Shown here: positions 1 through 7,313 of the stretch, one piece after another
How the letters are laid out: every line of letters begins with the position of its first letter
Position numbering within the stretch: position 1 is the stretch's first letter
Assembly: GCF_008369935.1 (NCBI RefSeq)
Contig: NZ_VTUZ01000059.1
Coordinates: 1-46,517 of the forward strand
Reading direction: 5' to 3'
DNA: 46,517 bases
Source of the DNA: Paraburkholderia panacisoli
GTDB lineage: Bacteria > Pseudomonadota > Gammaproteobacteria > Burkholderiales > Burkholderiaceae
The notes under the pieces: generated by a model
What the model was told of the DNA's origin: nothing
Databases searched by the model: none
What the model saw: only the letters and a program-made list of their open reading frames with translations
Translations under genes and position numbers: made by a program

Positions 1-180
1 TGAAGAAACGGGCGCGCTCGGCTGCTGGGATTGGGAATCGTGGAGTTGAGGTTGGTCGCTGTCGCGGCCATGGTAACAACTGTTCGCTTGACACCGGCCC
101 GCTAATGGGTGTGGGTAATCCTGGGGTATTGCGGCGGGTGGACGTGCGCGGATTTCCGAGGGTGCGTGCGGAGCGGCGTC
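1..180. other. Window edge upstream of pilV; no gene recognised
   Basis: The window opens with TGA, which could be the stop codon of an upstream pilin gene outside the window. No prepilin motif or other recognisable protein is seen in any frame of these 180 bases. Confidence 0.3.
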
Positions 181-627
181 ATGATGCGGGGTTCGTCGAA
201 GCTGCCCAGGGCTCGCAGCGCACTGAACTGTCGCGGCAGTTCGCTGATCGAGCTAATGCTTGCGGTCGCGTTGATGGCGGTGACAGCGCTCGGCTTGATT
301 GCCGGTCAGTTGTGGATCGCGCGCGAAGCCCGTGCGATGTCGATGCGCGAACACGCGACGTGGATCGCCGACTCGGTGGTGGAAGCCACGTATGCGCCGG
401 CCACCGCCGATGCCGCAACGAGGCAGTGGAGCGCCCGTGCAAGCGTCCTCTTGCCCCGGGGCGAAGCCTCGGTGACCGGGAGCGCTGCCGTGGCCGCCGC
501 GCTCGTGACATGGACTTCCGTGCGCGACATGCCGTCTGCCGATGGTGTGATCGACCAACCGGAGTCTTGCGGCACAGCGGATGTTCCCGCCGGCTCCTCG
601 TGCGTCGCGCTGGCGTTCGCACAATGA
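181..627 (+). CDS. pilV: Type IV pilus minor pilin, PilV-like
   Basis: This is a 148-aa type IV prepilin, a minor pilin thought to prime pilus assembly at the inner membrane. Near the N-terminus there is a prepilin peptidase site, CRG followed by SSLIELML, with Glu at mature position +5 and then a hydrophobic helix (AVALMAVTALGLIAG). The rest is a small variable globular domain with two cysteines (ESCGT and SSCVA) that could form a C-terminal disulfide. I chose ATG 181 because the in-frame sequence upstream lacks pilin character; ATG 184 is equally possible. Its stop overlaps the next start as ATGA, so it is translationally coupled to pilW. The family assignment rests on position in the cluster and the prepilin motif; individual minor pilins diverge strongly. 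Confidence 0.75.
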   Translation: MMRGSSKLPRARSALNCRGSSLIELMLAVALMAVTALGLIAGQLWIAREARAMSMREHATWIADSVVEATYAPATADAATRQWSARASVLLPRGEASVTGSAAVAAALVTWTSVRDMPSADGVIDQPESCGTADVPAGSSCVALAFAQ

Positions 628-1433
628 TGCGGCGCCGGCATTTGGCTCGGGCTCATACGCTGCTCGAGCTGGTGATCGCGATGGCGCTGGGACTGGTGGT
701 GACGGTGGGCGCCGTGTCGCTCTATACGACCCAGCGACGCGCGTTCGAGTACGCGAGCAATGCGATGCGAATCCGCGACGCGGGCTTGACCGCGCTCACG
801 CTGATCGGTCAGCAACTGCAAATGGCCGGCTTTACGCCCGCGGACATCGTGCGCTACGACGGACCGCCGCCATTGTTCGGCTGTTCGGGCGGCCGGCCGA
901 CGGGCGCCGACGACAGCCTTGCGTGCACAAAGTTGTCTAGCGGCTCCGACGGCGTCGTGGTGCGCTACGTGGGAGATAGCGTGTCCACGTGGCGATCGAC
1001 GAGCGGACAGGCAACGGATTGCCTTGGACAATCCGTGACAGGCACCGCCGCCGTGCCCGCCGACCAGGGCGTGTTGATCGTCAACCGGTTCTTCGCCAGC
1101 GTCAGCGGATCGACCGGCGAGCCGGAGCTTTACTGTGAAGGCAATGGCAACGCGGGGTCGGCGCAGCCGCTTGCCGAAGGTGTCGAGAGCGTGCGGATCA
1201 AATACTGGCTGGCCGGCGCTCCGGATGCGATACCCGCGTCGGCGGTGTCTGAAGGTCAATGGGCGCAGATCGTCGCCGTCGATCTCTGCGTGCTCGTGCG
1301 CGGCGCCCCACAGGCACAGCGTTCACGCTATGTCGATTGCGACGGCGTGAGCGTGCTCGGGGCCGACTTGCGGCCGCGGCAGGCGTTCTCGCGGCGAGTG
1401 GCGTTGCGCAATCAGGCGGGGGTTTCTTTGTGA
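624..1433 (+). CDS. pilW: Type IV pilus minor pilin, PilW-like
   Basis: This is a 269-aa PilW-type minor pilin. The N-terminal segment AHTLLELVIAMALGLVV is a prepilin helix with Glu at +5. The residue before the cut would be Ala rather than the usual Gly. The body contains the long Ser/Gly-rich globular domain and paired cysteines (FGCSGG, LACTKL, DCLGQ, YCEGN) typical of PilW. The frame stays open upstream of 624, but ATG 624 overlaps the pilV stop (ATGA) and sits directly before the prepilin helix, so it is the sensible start. The end overlaps the GTG start of pilX. It would act with PilV, PilX and PilE in the pilus tip or priming complex. Confidence 0.8.
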   Translation: MMRRRHLARAHTLLELVIAMALGLVVTVGAVSLYTTQRRAFEYASNAMRIRDAGLTALTLIGQQLQMAGFTPADIVRYDGPPPLFGCSGGRPTGADDSLACTKLSSGSDGVVVRYVGDSVSTWRSTSGQATDCLGQSVTGTAAVPADQGVLIVNRFFASVSGSTGEPELYCEGNGNAGSAQPLAEGVESVRIKYWLAGAPDAIPASAVSEGQWAQIVAVDLCVLVRGAPQAQRSRYVDCDGVSVLGADLRPRQAFSRRVALRNQAGVSL

Positions 1434-2041
1434 CGGTGCGGACAGAAACTGCCAGGCGGCGTCGCACGTATGAGTGGCATCGTCGGCTTCACGATGAGCC
1501 GGCACACTCACGGTGCCTCAGTCGCGCGGGTCATGCTTCACGTGTTCGTCATCGCGGCGTTGTTCTGCCGATTGTGCTGCTGATGTCGGCCATGATGCTG
1601 GCGACCTCCGCGGTCTGGTTCGAAACGTCGCTTGCGGCGACGCGTGCGGCGGCCAACGTACGCGACTATTTGCAGGCTTTCCACGCCGCGGATTCGGCGT
1701 TGACCTTGTGCGCGCGCAGTGTCGTCGCGGCCGGGGCTGACGCTGACGCGTCGGCAGCGACGCAGGCCGCGTCCGGCGAACCGGTTGAGTGGAAACTCGA
1801 AACCGCATTTGAGGCGGGCGCGATTACGCCGGTCGCGCAATGGCCCGGATCGCTCCGCGCCCCGCAATGCCTGACCGAACCTTGGAGCTTAGCGACCCGT
1901 GCCGATGCTCGGGCGTATTTGCTGACGTCGCGCGGCTTCGGCCGGACGAGCGACTCGCAGGTATGGCTGCAGATGGAACTGGTGATCGACGGCGAGACGA
2001 TCGAACGTCATTGGCGGCGCGTCGTCGCCAGGCCATTTTGA
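1430..2041 (+). CDS. pilX: Type IV pilus assembly protein, PilX-like
   Basis: This is a 203-aa protein. No ATG lies near the expected start. GTG 1430 overlaps the pilW stop (GTGA) and gives a product beginning VTVRTETARRR, then a basic stretch and RHRGVVLPIVLLMSAMML. That is the G|VVL-type prepilin segment of PilX/GspK-like pilins, which lack Glu5. The mature domain has NVRDYLQAFHAADSALTLC, matching the conserved AxxAAExAL helix region of PilX. Only ten bases separate it from pilE; no pilY1 lies between, although that is a common arrangement elsewhere. The start codon is inferred from coupling. Confidence 0.72.
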   Translation: MTVRTETARRRRTYEWHRRLHDEPAHSRCLSRAGHASRVRHRGVVLPIVLLMSAMMLATSAVWFETSLAATRAAANVRDYLQAFHAADSALTLCARSVVAAGADADASAATQAASGEPVEWKLETAFEAGAITPVAQWPGSLRAPQCLTEPWSLATRADARAYLLTSRGFGRTSDSQVWLQMELVIDGETIERHWRRVVARPF

Positions 2042-2051
2042 CGGGAGGCGC

Positions 2052-2483
2052 ATGACGAGGCTGTACACATCCGCGTTCACGCTGCTCGAACTGATGATCG
2101 CGTTAGCAATAGCGGCCACGCTGGCTGCATTTGCCGTGCCGTCCTATCGCAACCACGTAGCGCGAACGCATCGTATCGACGCGGCGTCCGCGCTGTATCG
2201 CGCGGCGCAATTCGTCGAGGGAGCGGCAAGCGACGGCGCGCCGGCGTTGCCGCCGGGGCTGGACCAGGCGCCGCAATTCGGCAGCGCGATATATCGCTTG
2301 CGTGTACTGCCGGCTGACGACGCGAACGGCGGCTATTCGATTGAGGCGACGCCAGGTGAATCCGGCCCAATGCGTGATGATCCGTGCGGCACATTTACAC
2401 TCGATGCGACGGGGCAGCGGGGCAACAGAAGCGATGTGAACGGCGTGACGCCGGCTAGCAATGAATGCTGGAATACGACTTAG
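2052..2483 (+). CDS. pilE: Type IV pilin, PilE-like
   Basis: This is a 143-aa type IV pilin of the PilE minor-pilin group. The N-terminus MTRLYTSAFTLLELMIALA has a very short leader and Glu at +5, with Ala at position -1. Then come the conserved AVPSYRNHV segment and a globular domain with two C-terminal cysteines (DDPCGTF and NECWN) forming the D-region disulfide. The end of the protein (FTLDATGQRGNRS) is the usual PilE tail. An RBS (GGGAGG) lies just before the ATG. The stop codon TAG lies inside the first unit of an 8-bp tandem repeat. It is the last gene of the pilVWXE operon. Confidence 0.83.
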   Translation: MTRLYTSAFTLLELMIALAIAATLAAFAVPSYRNHVARTHRIDAASALYRAAQFVEGAASDGAPALPPGLDQAPQFGSAIYRLRVLPADDANGGYSIEATPGESGPMRDDPCGTFTLDATGQRGNRSDVNGVTPASNECWNTT

Positions 2484-2532
2484 CGACTTAGCGACTTAGC
2501 GACTTAGCGACTTAGCGACTTAGCGACTCAGC
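2477..2532. repeat. 8-bp tandem repeat (GACTTAGC) x7 at the pilE stop
   Basis: Six perfect copies of GACTTAGC are followed by one GACTCAGC copy. The pilE stop codon TAG is part of the first unit. A short repeat like this is prone to slipped-strand length change, but the stop lies in unit one, so copy-number change should not alter the protein. Confidence 0.95.
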
Positions 2533-2597
2533 GCGACCCGTCGACCAGCCGACTCCACCGCGCCGCAGCCGCCTGCGCAAGTCGCCTATGCAACCGC

Positions 2598-3083
2598 TCA
2601 ATACCCGCTATTCGTCGATTCAGCCTGCGCGCGAGAAGCGGCATCGACAGCGGAATCGCGCTTCATCTGCTGCCAGATCCGATACGCTTCCCAGGCGGCA
2701 AGTCCAAGGCTGCCCCATTTGAGGGCTGGCTTTGCACCCGCTACGACGGTCGCGCGCAACGGCTTGGCGAGCAGCACGGACGCGATCGAACTGATGAACG
2801 GATACTGTTTGAGCAGAGCGCCGATGGTCCCCGCATTGATGATGCTCGCCTTGGACCCTTTGCCCACGCGCATACCGCCGAAGCCCGGCAGGATGAATTT
2901 CAGCCAGCTGAAGTGCGTGACCGCCTGCCGAAATTCGAAAGTCGCCTGAACGAGTTCCATGCGTTCGACATCTGCTCGCACCAGCAGCAATTCCTTGCGT
3001 AGCGCTCGCAAGTGCGGTGCGCTCAGCTCTTTGCTCTGGTGGCGCTTGTTACGGAATGCGGTATCGGAATGGCTCTGGCTCAT
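2598..3083 (-). CDS. DUF3318 family protein
   Basis: This is a 161-aa protein, recognised from memory as the DUF3318 family that follows elaB/yqjE-type genes in Burkholderiaceae. The first 60 residues are charged and probably helical (HLRALRKELLLVRADVERMELVQ). Then come a Gly-rich stretch (LPGFGGMRVGKGSK) and two moderately hydrophobic segments (YPFISSIASVLLA; WGSLGLAAWEAYRIW) that could associate with the membrane. The function is unknown. It is the last gene of a minus-strand trio with the YqjE-like and ElaB-like genes, which suggests a shared role at the inner membrane. Confidence 0.7.
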   Translation of the reverse strand: MSQSHSDTAFRNKRHQSKELSAPHLRALRKELLLVRADVERMELVQATFEFRQAVTHFSWLKFILPGFGGMRVGKGSKASIINAGTIGALLKQYPFISSIASVLLAKPLRATVVAGAKPALKWGSLGLAAWEAYRIWQQMKRDSAVDAASRAQAESTNSGY

Positions 3084-3183
3084 GGCATGTCGGCGGCGGT
3101 TGAGGTGGGACGGCTAATGACGCGGCAAACAGACGCTGTAAATTCGGACGCTGCGATAAGTCTCCGCAAATCGCCTGAGACTT

Positions 3184-3227
3184 TCCCTCGACGAAGTCAA
3201 CGAAATCCCTCGACGAAGTCAACGAAA
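3184..3227. repeat. 22-bp tandem direct repeat x2
   Basis: Two adjacent perfect 22-bp copies of a unit reading TCCCTCGACGAAGTCAACGAAA-like sequence (copy one begins T at 3184, copy two T at 3206) lie in the gap between the DUF3318 and YqjE-like genes. The gap is otherwise without a gene. No function is evident. Confidence 0.85.
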
Positions 3228-3269
3228 CAGGCGCCGGGCGCCGAACGCACGCCCCTTGCGTGCGTTGTC

Positions 3270-3656
3270 TCAAGGCTTGCGAAACGCGTCGCGGTCTTTT
3301 TCGAACTCGGCGATGGTGGCTTCGAACACCATCGGCGCATTGCGCAACCCGCTGCGGGCCTTGAACGCACATGCGAGCCCCGCAATCGCATAGACCGTCG
3401 TAATGCCGGCGAGCGCCTGCCATCGGTAGGTGTCCCAGAACGCGATCGCAATCAAGGCGGTGAGGGTGATCAGCGCCATGGTGGCAAGCATCATCGCGGC
3501 AAGGCCAAGGAACAGCACACCGAGCAGACGGTCTTTCTCTTCGGCGAGTTCAATGCCGACCAGTTCAAGCCGCGTCTGCAAAATGGCAAACACGGAACCG
3601 ATAATGCGGCGCAACGGACTATGTGCTCCGCGCTGCGAGTGTGTTTCGATCGTCAT
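3270..3656 (-). CDS. Phage holin family / YqjE-like membrane protein
   Basis: This is a 128-aa small inner-membrane protein of the YqjE (putative actinobacterial holin-X/phage_holin_3_6) type. An amphipathic N-terminal helix (RIIGSVFAILQTRLELVGIELAEEK) carries the signature LELxxIElxEEK. Two transmembrane segments follow (LLGVLFLGLAAMMLATMALI and WQALAGITTVYAIAGLACAF), then a short charged tail. I chose ATG at 3656 rather than the upstream 3689, because the extra residues are low-complexity and the family begins close to this point. It lies between the ElaB-like and DUF3318 genes. In E. coli the homologue is linked to ribosome-anchoring, stationary-phase genes; the role here is inferred only. 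Confidence 0.78.
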   Translation of the reverse strand: MTIETHSQRGAHSPLRRIIGSVFAILQTRLELVGIELAEEKDRLLGVLFLGLAAMMLATMALITLTALIAIAFWDTYRWQALAGITTVYAIAGLACAFKARSGLRNAPMVFEATIAEFEKDRDAFRKP

Positions 3657-3785
3657 GGCTGTGGGCGTTGCGCGTAGAGGCGCGTGCAAACATGCGCGCC
3701 AAGAGAAGCGGACCGGCCAGGCATGCGCCGGTCAACTCGATTCACTGATGCGCCGGACCTACTTCGTCCGGCCGCCGCACCAGCG

Positions 3786-4088
3786 TTACTTGCGATTGAT
3801 CAGCAGGCCCAGCAGCACGCCGGCGCCCGCGGCAATGCCGATGGACGCCCATGGATGCTCATGGACGTAGTCGTCGGTGGCGCGGGCCGCCTTCTTGCCT
3901 TTTTCGACCACCACGACCTGCACGTCGGCCGCCTTTTCCTTAGCCTGCTTCAGACGCGTAAGCGCCGTTTCGCGCAGTTCCGAAGCGCGCTCGCCGGTGG
4001 CGCTCGCGGCCTGTTTCAGCAGGTCTTCAGCGTCCGCGAGGACGGTTTTGATATCCGACATCAATCTCTCCTTGTTGACTTCCGACAT
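3786..4088 (-). CDS. DUF883 / ElaB-YqjD family protein
   Basis: This is a 100-aa ElaB/YqjD/DUF883 protein. It has a long charged helical N-terminal part (VLADAEDLLKQAASATGERASELRETAL), the conserved motif DDYVHEHPWASIGIAAGAG, and one C-terminal transmembrane helix (GIAAGAGVLLGLLI) ending in NRK. E. coli relatives are C-tail-anchored inner-membrane proteins that bind ribosomes in stationary phase. It is the first gene of the minus-strand trio. An alternative start at Met10 exists, but the longer form matches the usual family length of about 100. Confidence 0.88.
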   Translation of the reverse strand: MSEVNKERLMSDIKTVLADAEDLLKQAASATGERASELRETALTRLKQAKEKAADVQVVVVEKGKKAARATDDYVHEHPWASIGIAAGAGVLLGLLINRK

Positions 4089-4414
4089 TGACAGCTCCCC
4101 TTCGTCTCACGCCACGCGTGAATCGTAACCAAAGAAACGGCTGCTGGCGAGCGCAGTGCCCGGTTGAACCCAACAAACGCACGAACCGTTCCCGATTGGA
4201 CCAGGCATGGAATCCTCCCTTCAGAGGCAATCCAGCCAAATTTTGCTTAGGATGGAGTTGATCTGTCCCGAAAAGTTTCCACCAAACAGGTGAAAATTAC
4301 AAAAACGCATAAGGTAGTGATGCGATGTTCGTTCGGGAATGCGGCTGTTGCCGTATGCTTCGAATTTTTAAAGCTGTGGGCAAACGCTCGCGAAGACCAT
4401 AAGGAGATGCACTG
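4089..4414. other. Divergent intergenic region, elaB-like / peroxiredoxin
   Basis: This 326-bp AT-richer spacer separates the divergently transcribed DUF883 and peroxiredoxin genes and must hold both promoters. I see no clear -35/-10 pair. The peroxiredoxin has a strong AAGGAG ribosome site at 4401-4406, eight bases before its ATG. Confidence 0.6.
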
Positions 4415-5053
4415 ATGAGTTTACGTCTTGGCGATATCGCGCCGGATTTCGAGCAGGAGTCGAGTGTCGGCCGGATCAGGTTCCATGAATGGCTGGGCGA
4501 TAGTTGGGGCGTGCTGTTCTCGCATCCTGCCGACTTCACGCCGGTCTGCACGACCGAACTCGGGTTGACCGCCAAGCTTGCCGGCGAGTTCGACAAGCGC
4601 AACGTGAAGACGATCGCGTTGTCGGTCGACAGCGCGGAGTCGCACAAGGAGTGGATCAAGGACATTAACGAGACGCAGGCCGCCAATGTCGGCTTCCCGA
4701 TTCTCGCGGACGGCGATCGCAAGGTGGCCGAGCTGTACGACATGATCCATCCGAACGCGAACGAGACGCTCACAGTCCGCTCGCTGTTCGTCATCGATCC
4801 GAAGAAGAAGGTGCGCTTGATCATTACCTACCCGGCCAGCACCGGCCGCAACTTCGACGAAGTGCTGCGCGTGATCGACTCGCTGCAACTCACCGACAAC
4901 CACTCGGTCGCGACGCCGGGCAACTGGAAGCAGGGTGATGACGTGGTGATCGTCCCGTCGCTGAGGGACGAGGAAGTCATCAAGCAGAAATTCCCGAAAG
5001 GCTACAAGGCGCTGCGTCCGTACCTGCGCATGACGCCGCAGCCGAACAGGTAA
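4415..5053 (+). CDS. 1-Cys peroxiredoxin (Prx6 type)
   Basis: This 212-aa thiol peroxidase reduces H2O2 and alkyl hydroperoxides in the cytoplasm. The peroxidatic cysteine is Cys45 in HPADFTPVCTTELG, the canonical PVCTTE site. RSLFVIDPKKKVRLIITYPASTGRNFDEVLRVIDSLQLT gives the conserved Arg and the Prx6-specific extended C-terminal half. The tail (NWKQGDDVVIVPS to YLRMTPQP) is the usual Prx6 dimerisation extension. No second resolving cysteine is seen, which fits the 1-Cys mechanism. It is monocistronic: an AAGGAG RBS lies upstream and a strong terminator follows. Confidence 0.93.
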   Translation: MSLRLGDIAPDFEQESSVGRIRFHEWLGDSWGVLFSHPADFTPVCTTELGLTAKLAGEFDKRNVKTIALSVDSAESHKEWIKDINETQAANVGFPILADGDRKVAELYDMIHPNANETLTVRSLFVIDPKKKVRLIITYPASTGRNFDEVLRVIDSLQLTDNHSVATPGNWKQGDDVVIVPSLRDEEVIKQKFPKGYKALRPYLRMTPQPNR

Positions 5054-5115
5054 GCGGCTGTCGAGCCGCGACGCGCGTGGTTGATTGCAACGCGCAACGC
5101 GGCGGCTCAATGTGA

Positions 5116-5151
5116 GAAAGGCCGGTTCAAAATGAACCGGCCTTTCTTTTT
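5116..5151 (+). terminator. Intrinsic terminator after peroxiredoxin
   Basis: A 14-bp perfect stem (GAAAGGCCGGTTCA with its complement), a three-base loop and a T-run downstream lie between the convergent peroxiredoxin and acyl-CoA dehydrogenase genes. The A-rich left flank means it may also serve the opposite strand. Confidence 0.93.
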
Positions 5152-5225
5152 CATGCTGCCGTCGAGCAGCGAGCATGCGCGTCGCGCGACGCAACCCGCG
5201 GTATCAGCGATGCATCAACCCGGCA

Positions 5226-6416
5226 TCAGAAGAACGCCTGAATGCCCGTTTGCGCGCGCCCGAGAATCAGCGCGTGAATATCGTGCGTGCCTTCATAGGT
5301 GTTCACCACTTCCAGGTTCACCAGATGACGGGCGATACCGAACTCGTCCGAGATGCCGTTGCCGCCGAGCATGTCGCGCGCGAGCCGTGCAATGTCCAGC
5401 GCCTTGCCGCATGAATTGCGCTTCATGATCGACGTGATTTCGACGGCCGCCGTGCCTTCGTCCTTCATGCGGCCGAGGCGCAGCACGCCTTGCAGGCCCA
5501 GGGTGATTTCCGTCTGCATGTCGGCGAGCTTCTTCTGAATCAACTGGTTCGCGGCGAGCGGCCGGCCGAACTGCTTGCGATCCAGCACGTACTGACGCGC
5601 GGTGTGCCAGCACGCTTCGGCGGCGCCGAGCGCACCCCAGGCGATCCCGTAGCGCGCCGAGTTCAGGCACGTGAACGGACCGCGCAGGCCGCCGACGTTC
5701 GGCAAGCGGTTCTCTTCCGGTACGAACACTTCGTCGAGCACGATCTCACCGGTGATCGAAGCACGCAGACCGACCTTGCTATGGATGGTCGGCGCCGACA
5801 GCCCCTTCCAGCCCTTCTCGAGAATGAAGCCGCGAATCGAATCCTTGCCGTCTTCCTCCAGCTTCGCCCACACGACGAACACGTCGGCGATCGGCGAATT
5901 GGTGATCCACATCTTCGAGCCCGACAGCGAATAGCCGCCGTCGACTTTCTTCGCCCGCGTGACCATGCTGCCCGGATCGGAACCGTGGTTCGGTTCGGTC
6001 AGGCCGAAGCAGCCGATCCATTCGCCGGTGGCGAGCTTCGGCAGGTATTTCTGCTTCTGCGCGTCGGAGCCGAATTCATGGATAGGCACCATCACCAGCG
6101 ACGACTGCACCGACATCATCGAGCGGTAGCCGGAATCGACGCGCTCCACTTCACGCGCGATCAGCCCGTACGCAACATAGTTCAGACCGGGACCGCCGTA
6201 TTGCTCGGGAATCGTCGGGCCGAGCAGGCCGAGTTCGCCCATTTCGCGAAAAATCTCGATGTCGGTTTTCTCGTGACGGAACGCTTCGAGCACGCGCGGC
6301 TGCAGCTTGTCCTGCGCGTAGGCCGCAGCGGCGTCGCGCACCATGCGTTCGTCTTCAGTGAGTTGCTGATCCAGCAGCAACGGGTCTTCCCAGTGAAACT
6401 GCGCGGCCTCGGCCAT
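5226..6416 (-). CDS. gcdH: Glutaryl-CoA dehydrogenase
   Basis: This 396-aa FAD-dependent acyl-CoA dehydrogenase oxidises and decarboxylates glutaryl-CoA to crotonyl-CoA in lysine/tryptophan/glutarate breakdown. The N-terminus FHWEDPLLLDQQLTEDERMVRD is typical of GcdH. The FAD/substrate motifs are GCFGLTEPNHGSDPGSM and KMWITNSPIADVFVVWAK. The catalytic base is Glu375 in NTYEGTHDIHALILGRA. The Arg in SARYGIAWGALGAAE is the residue that in GcdH meets the glutaryl carboxylate. I chose the ATG at 6416 because the longer frame adds non-homologous residues. It is divergent from an IclR-family regulator, which probably controls it. Confidence 0.9.
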   Translation of the reverse strand: MAEAAQFHWEDPLLLDQQLTEDERMVRDAAAAYAQDKLQPRVLEAFRHEKTDIEIFREMGELGLLGPTIPEQYGGPGLNYVAYGLIAREVERVDSGYRSMMSVQSSLVMVPIHEFGSDAQKQKYLPKLATGEWIGCFGLTEPNHGSDPGSMVTRAKKVDGGYSLSGSKMWITNSPIADVFVVWAKLEEDGKDSIRGFILEKGWKGLSAPTIHSKVGLRASITGEIVLDEVFVPEENRLPNVGGLRGPFTCLNSARYGIAWGALGAAEACWHTARQYVLDRKQFGRPLAANQLIQKKLADMQTEITLGLQGVLRLGRMKDEGTAAVEITSIMKRNSCGKALDIARLARDMLGGNGISDEFGIARHLVNLEVVNTYEGTHDIHALILGRAQTGIQAFF

Positions 6417-6466
6417 GACTATCTCCTGATTTCTTGCTCGATCCAAGCTTGACTTAAGTTCCGCTG

Positions 6467-6485
6467 TGCGAAACAATGTTTTGCA
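6467..6485. promoter_or_regulatory. IclR-type operator candidate between gcdH and iclR gene
   Basis: TGCGAAACA-A-TGTTTTGCA is a 19-bp palindrome with one mismatch, centred at 6476. It lies in the 93-bp gap between gcdH and the divergent IclR-family gene. Size and TGCGAAA half-sites resemble IclR-family operators. The role is inferred from location and symmetry. Confidence 0.6.
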
Positions 6486-6509
6486 AACGACACCCGAGTG
6501 TACCACCCG

Positions 6510-7295
6510 ATGACGCACACATCCACTTTCTCTGAACCGGTCGACGAGCGCAAATTCGTCGCCGCTCTCGCGCGCGGACTGGATTTGCTGCGCGCGTTCA
6601 AGCCTGGCGAAACCATGCTCGGCAATCGCGACTTCGTTGAGCGCACCGGCTTGCCGAAGGCGACCGTGAACCGTCTCGCCTACACGCTGACCGTGCTCGG
6701 CTATCTGCGCCTGGACGAATCGCTCGGCAAATATGCGCTCGACGCCGGCGTGCTGTCACTCGGTTTCGCGCTGCTGTCGGGTACCGACACGCTCGAACTC
6801 GCGCGTCCGCATATGCGCGTGTTTGCGCGCGAGGTGGGCGCGGCGGTTTCGCTGGGTTGCCGCGACGGGCTCGACATGATCTATCTGGAGACGATTCGCA
6901 GCGAGACCGCGCTGACGCTCGGCCTCGCATCCGGTTCGAAACTGTCGATGCTGACGAGCTCGATGGGGCGCGCCTACCTGGCCGTGCAGCCGGCCGATGC
7001 GCGCGCCGCATTGCTGGCCGAACTCAGGAAGGCAGCAGGGAAAGTGGGCGCGGCGTTGGTGGCCGACGCCGAAGCGGAGATCGCCGCCTTCGCCACCGAG
7101 CGCTGCTGCTATTCGTTTCGCGCGTGGCACGACGACGTGAACGCGGTCGCGGTGCCGTTTCGCGAGCCGCGCGAAGGGCGCTGGCTGGTGCTCAGTTGCA
7201 GCGGGCCGGCGTCGTCGATGGGAGAGGACGTGTTTCGCGAGAACGTCGCGCCGCGTCTGAAGACGCTCGCGCGGCGGCTGGGTGAACCGGGTTGA
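6510..7295 (+). CDS. IclR family transcriptional regulator
   Basis: This is a 261-aa IclR regulator. The N-terminal winged helix begins FVAALARGLDLLRAFKPGE and contains the recognition helix region ERTGLPKATVNRLAYTLTVLGYLR. The C-terminal effector domain shows LARPHMRVFAREVGAAVSLG, YLETIRSE, LTSSMGRAYLA and AVAVPFREP, all standard IclR landmarks. The start is ATG 6510; an alternative at 6498 adds four residues. It is divergent from gcdH with a shared palindrome, so the likely target is gcdH and itself. The effector may be a glutarate or related aromatic/CoA metabolite, but the sequence does not say which. Confidence 0.9.
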   Translation: MTHTSTFSEPVDERKFVAALARGLDLLRAFKPGETMLGNRDFVERTGLPKATVNRLAYTLTVLGYLRLDESLGKYALDAGVLSLGFALLSGTDTLELARPHMRVFAREVGAAVSLGCRDGLDMIYLETIRSETALTLGLASGSKLSMLTSSMGRAYLAVQPADARAALLAELRKAAGKVGAALVADAEAEIAAFATERCCYSFRAWHDDVNAVAVPFREPREGRWLVLSCSGPASSMGEDVFRENVAPRLKTLARRLGEPG

Positions 7296-7313
7296 AGCGG
7301 GGCGCGTGCGCTG

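Noticed and set aside
105..1433. 442-aa frame covering pilV and pilW
   Set aside because: Its first 173 residues are arginine-rich and overlap pilV in another frame. Only the part from ATG 624 has the prepilin motif.
2477..2532. CRISPR-like array
   Set aside because: Units are 8 bp with no spacers; simple tandem repeat.
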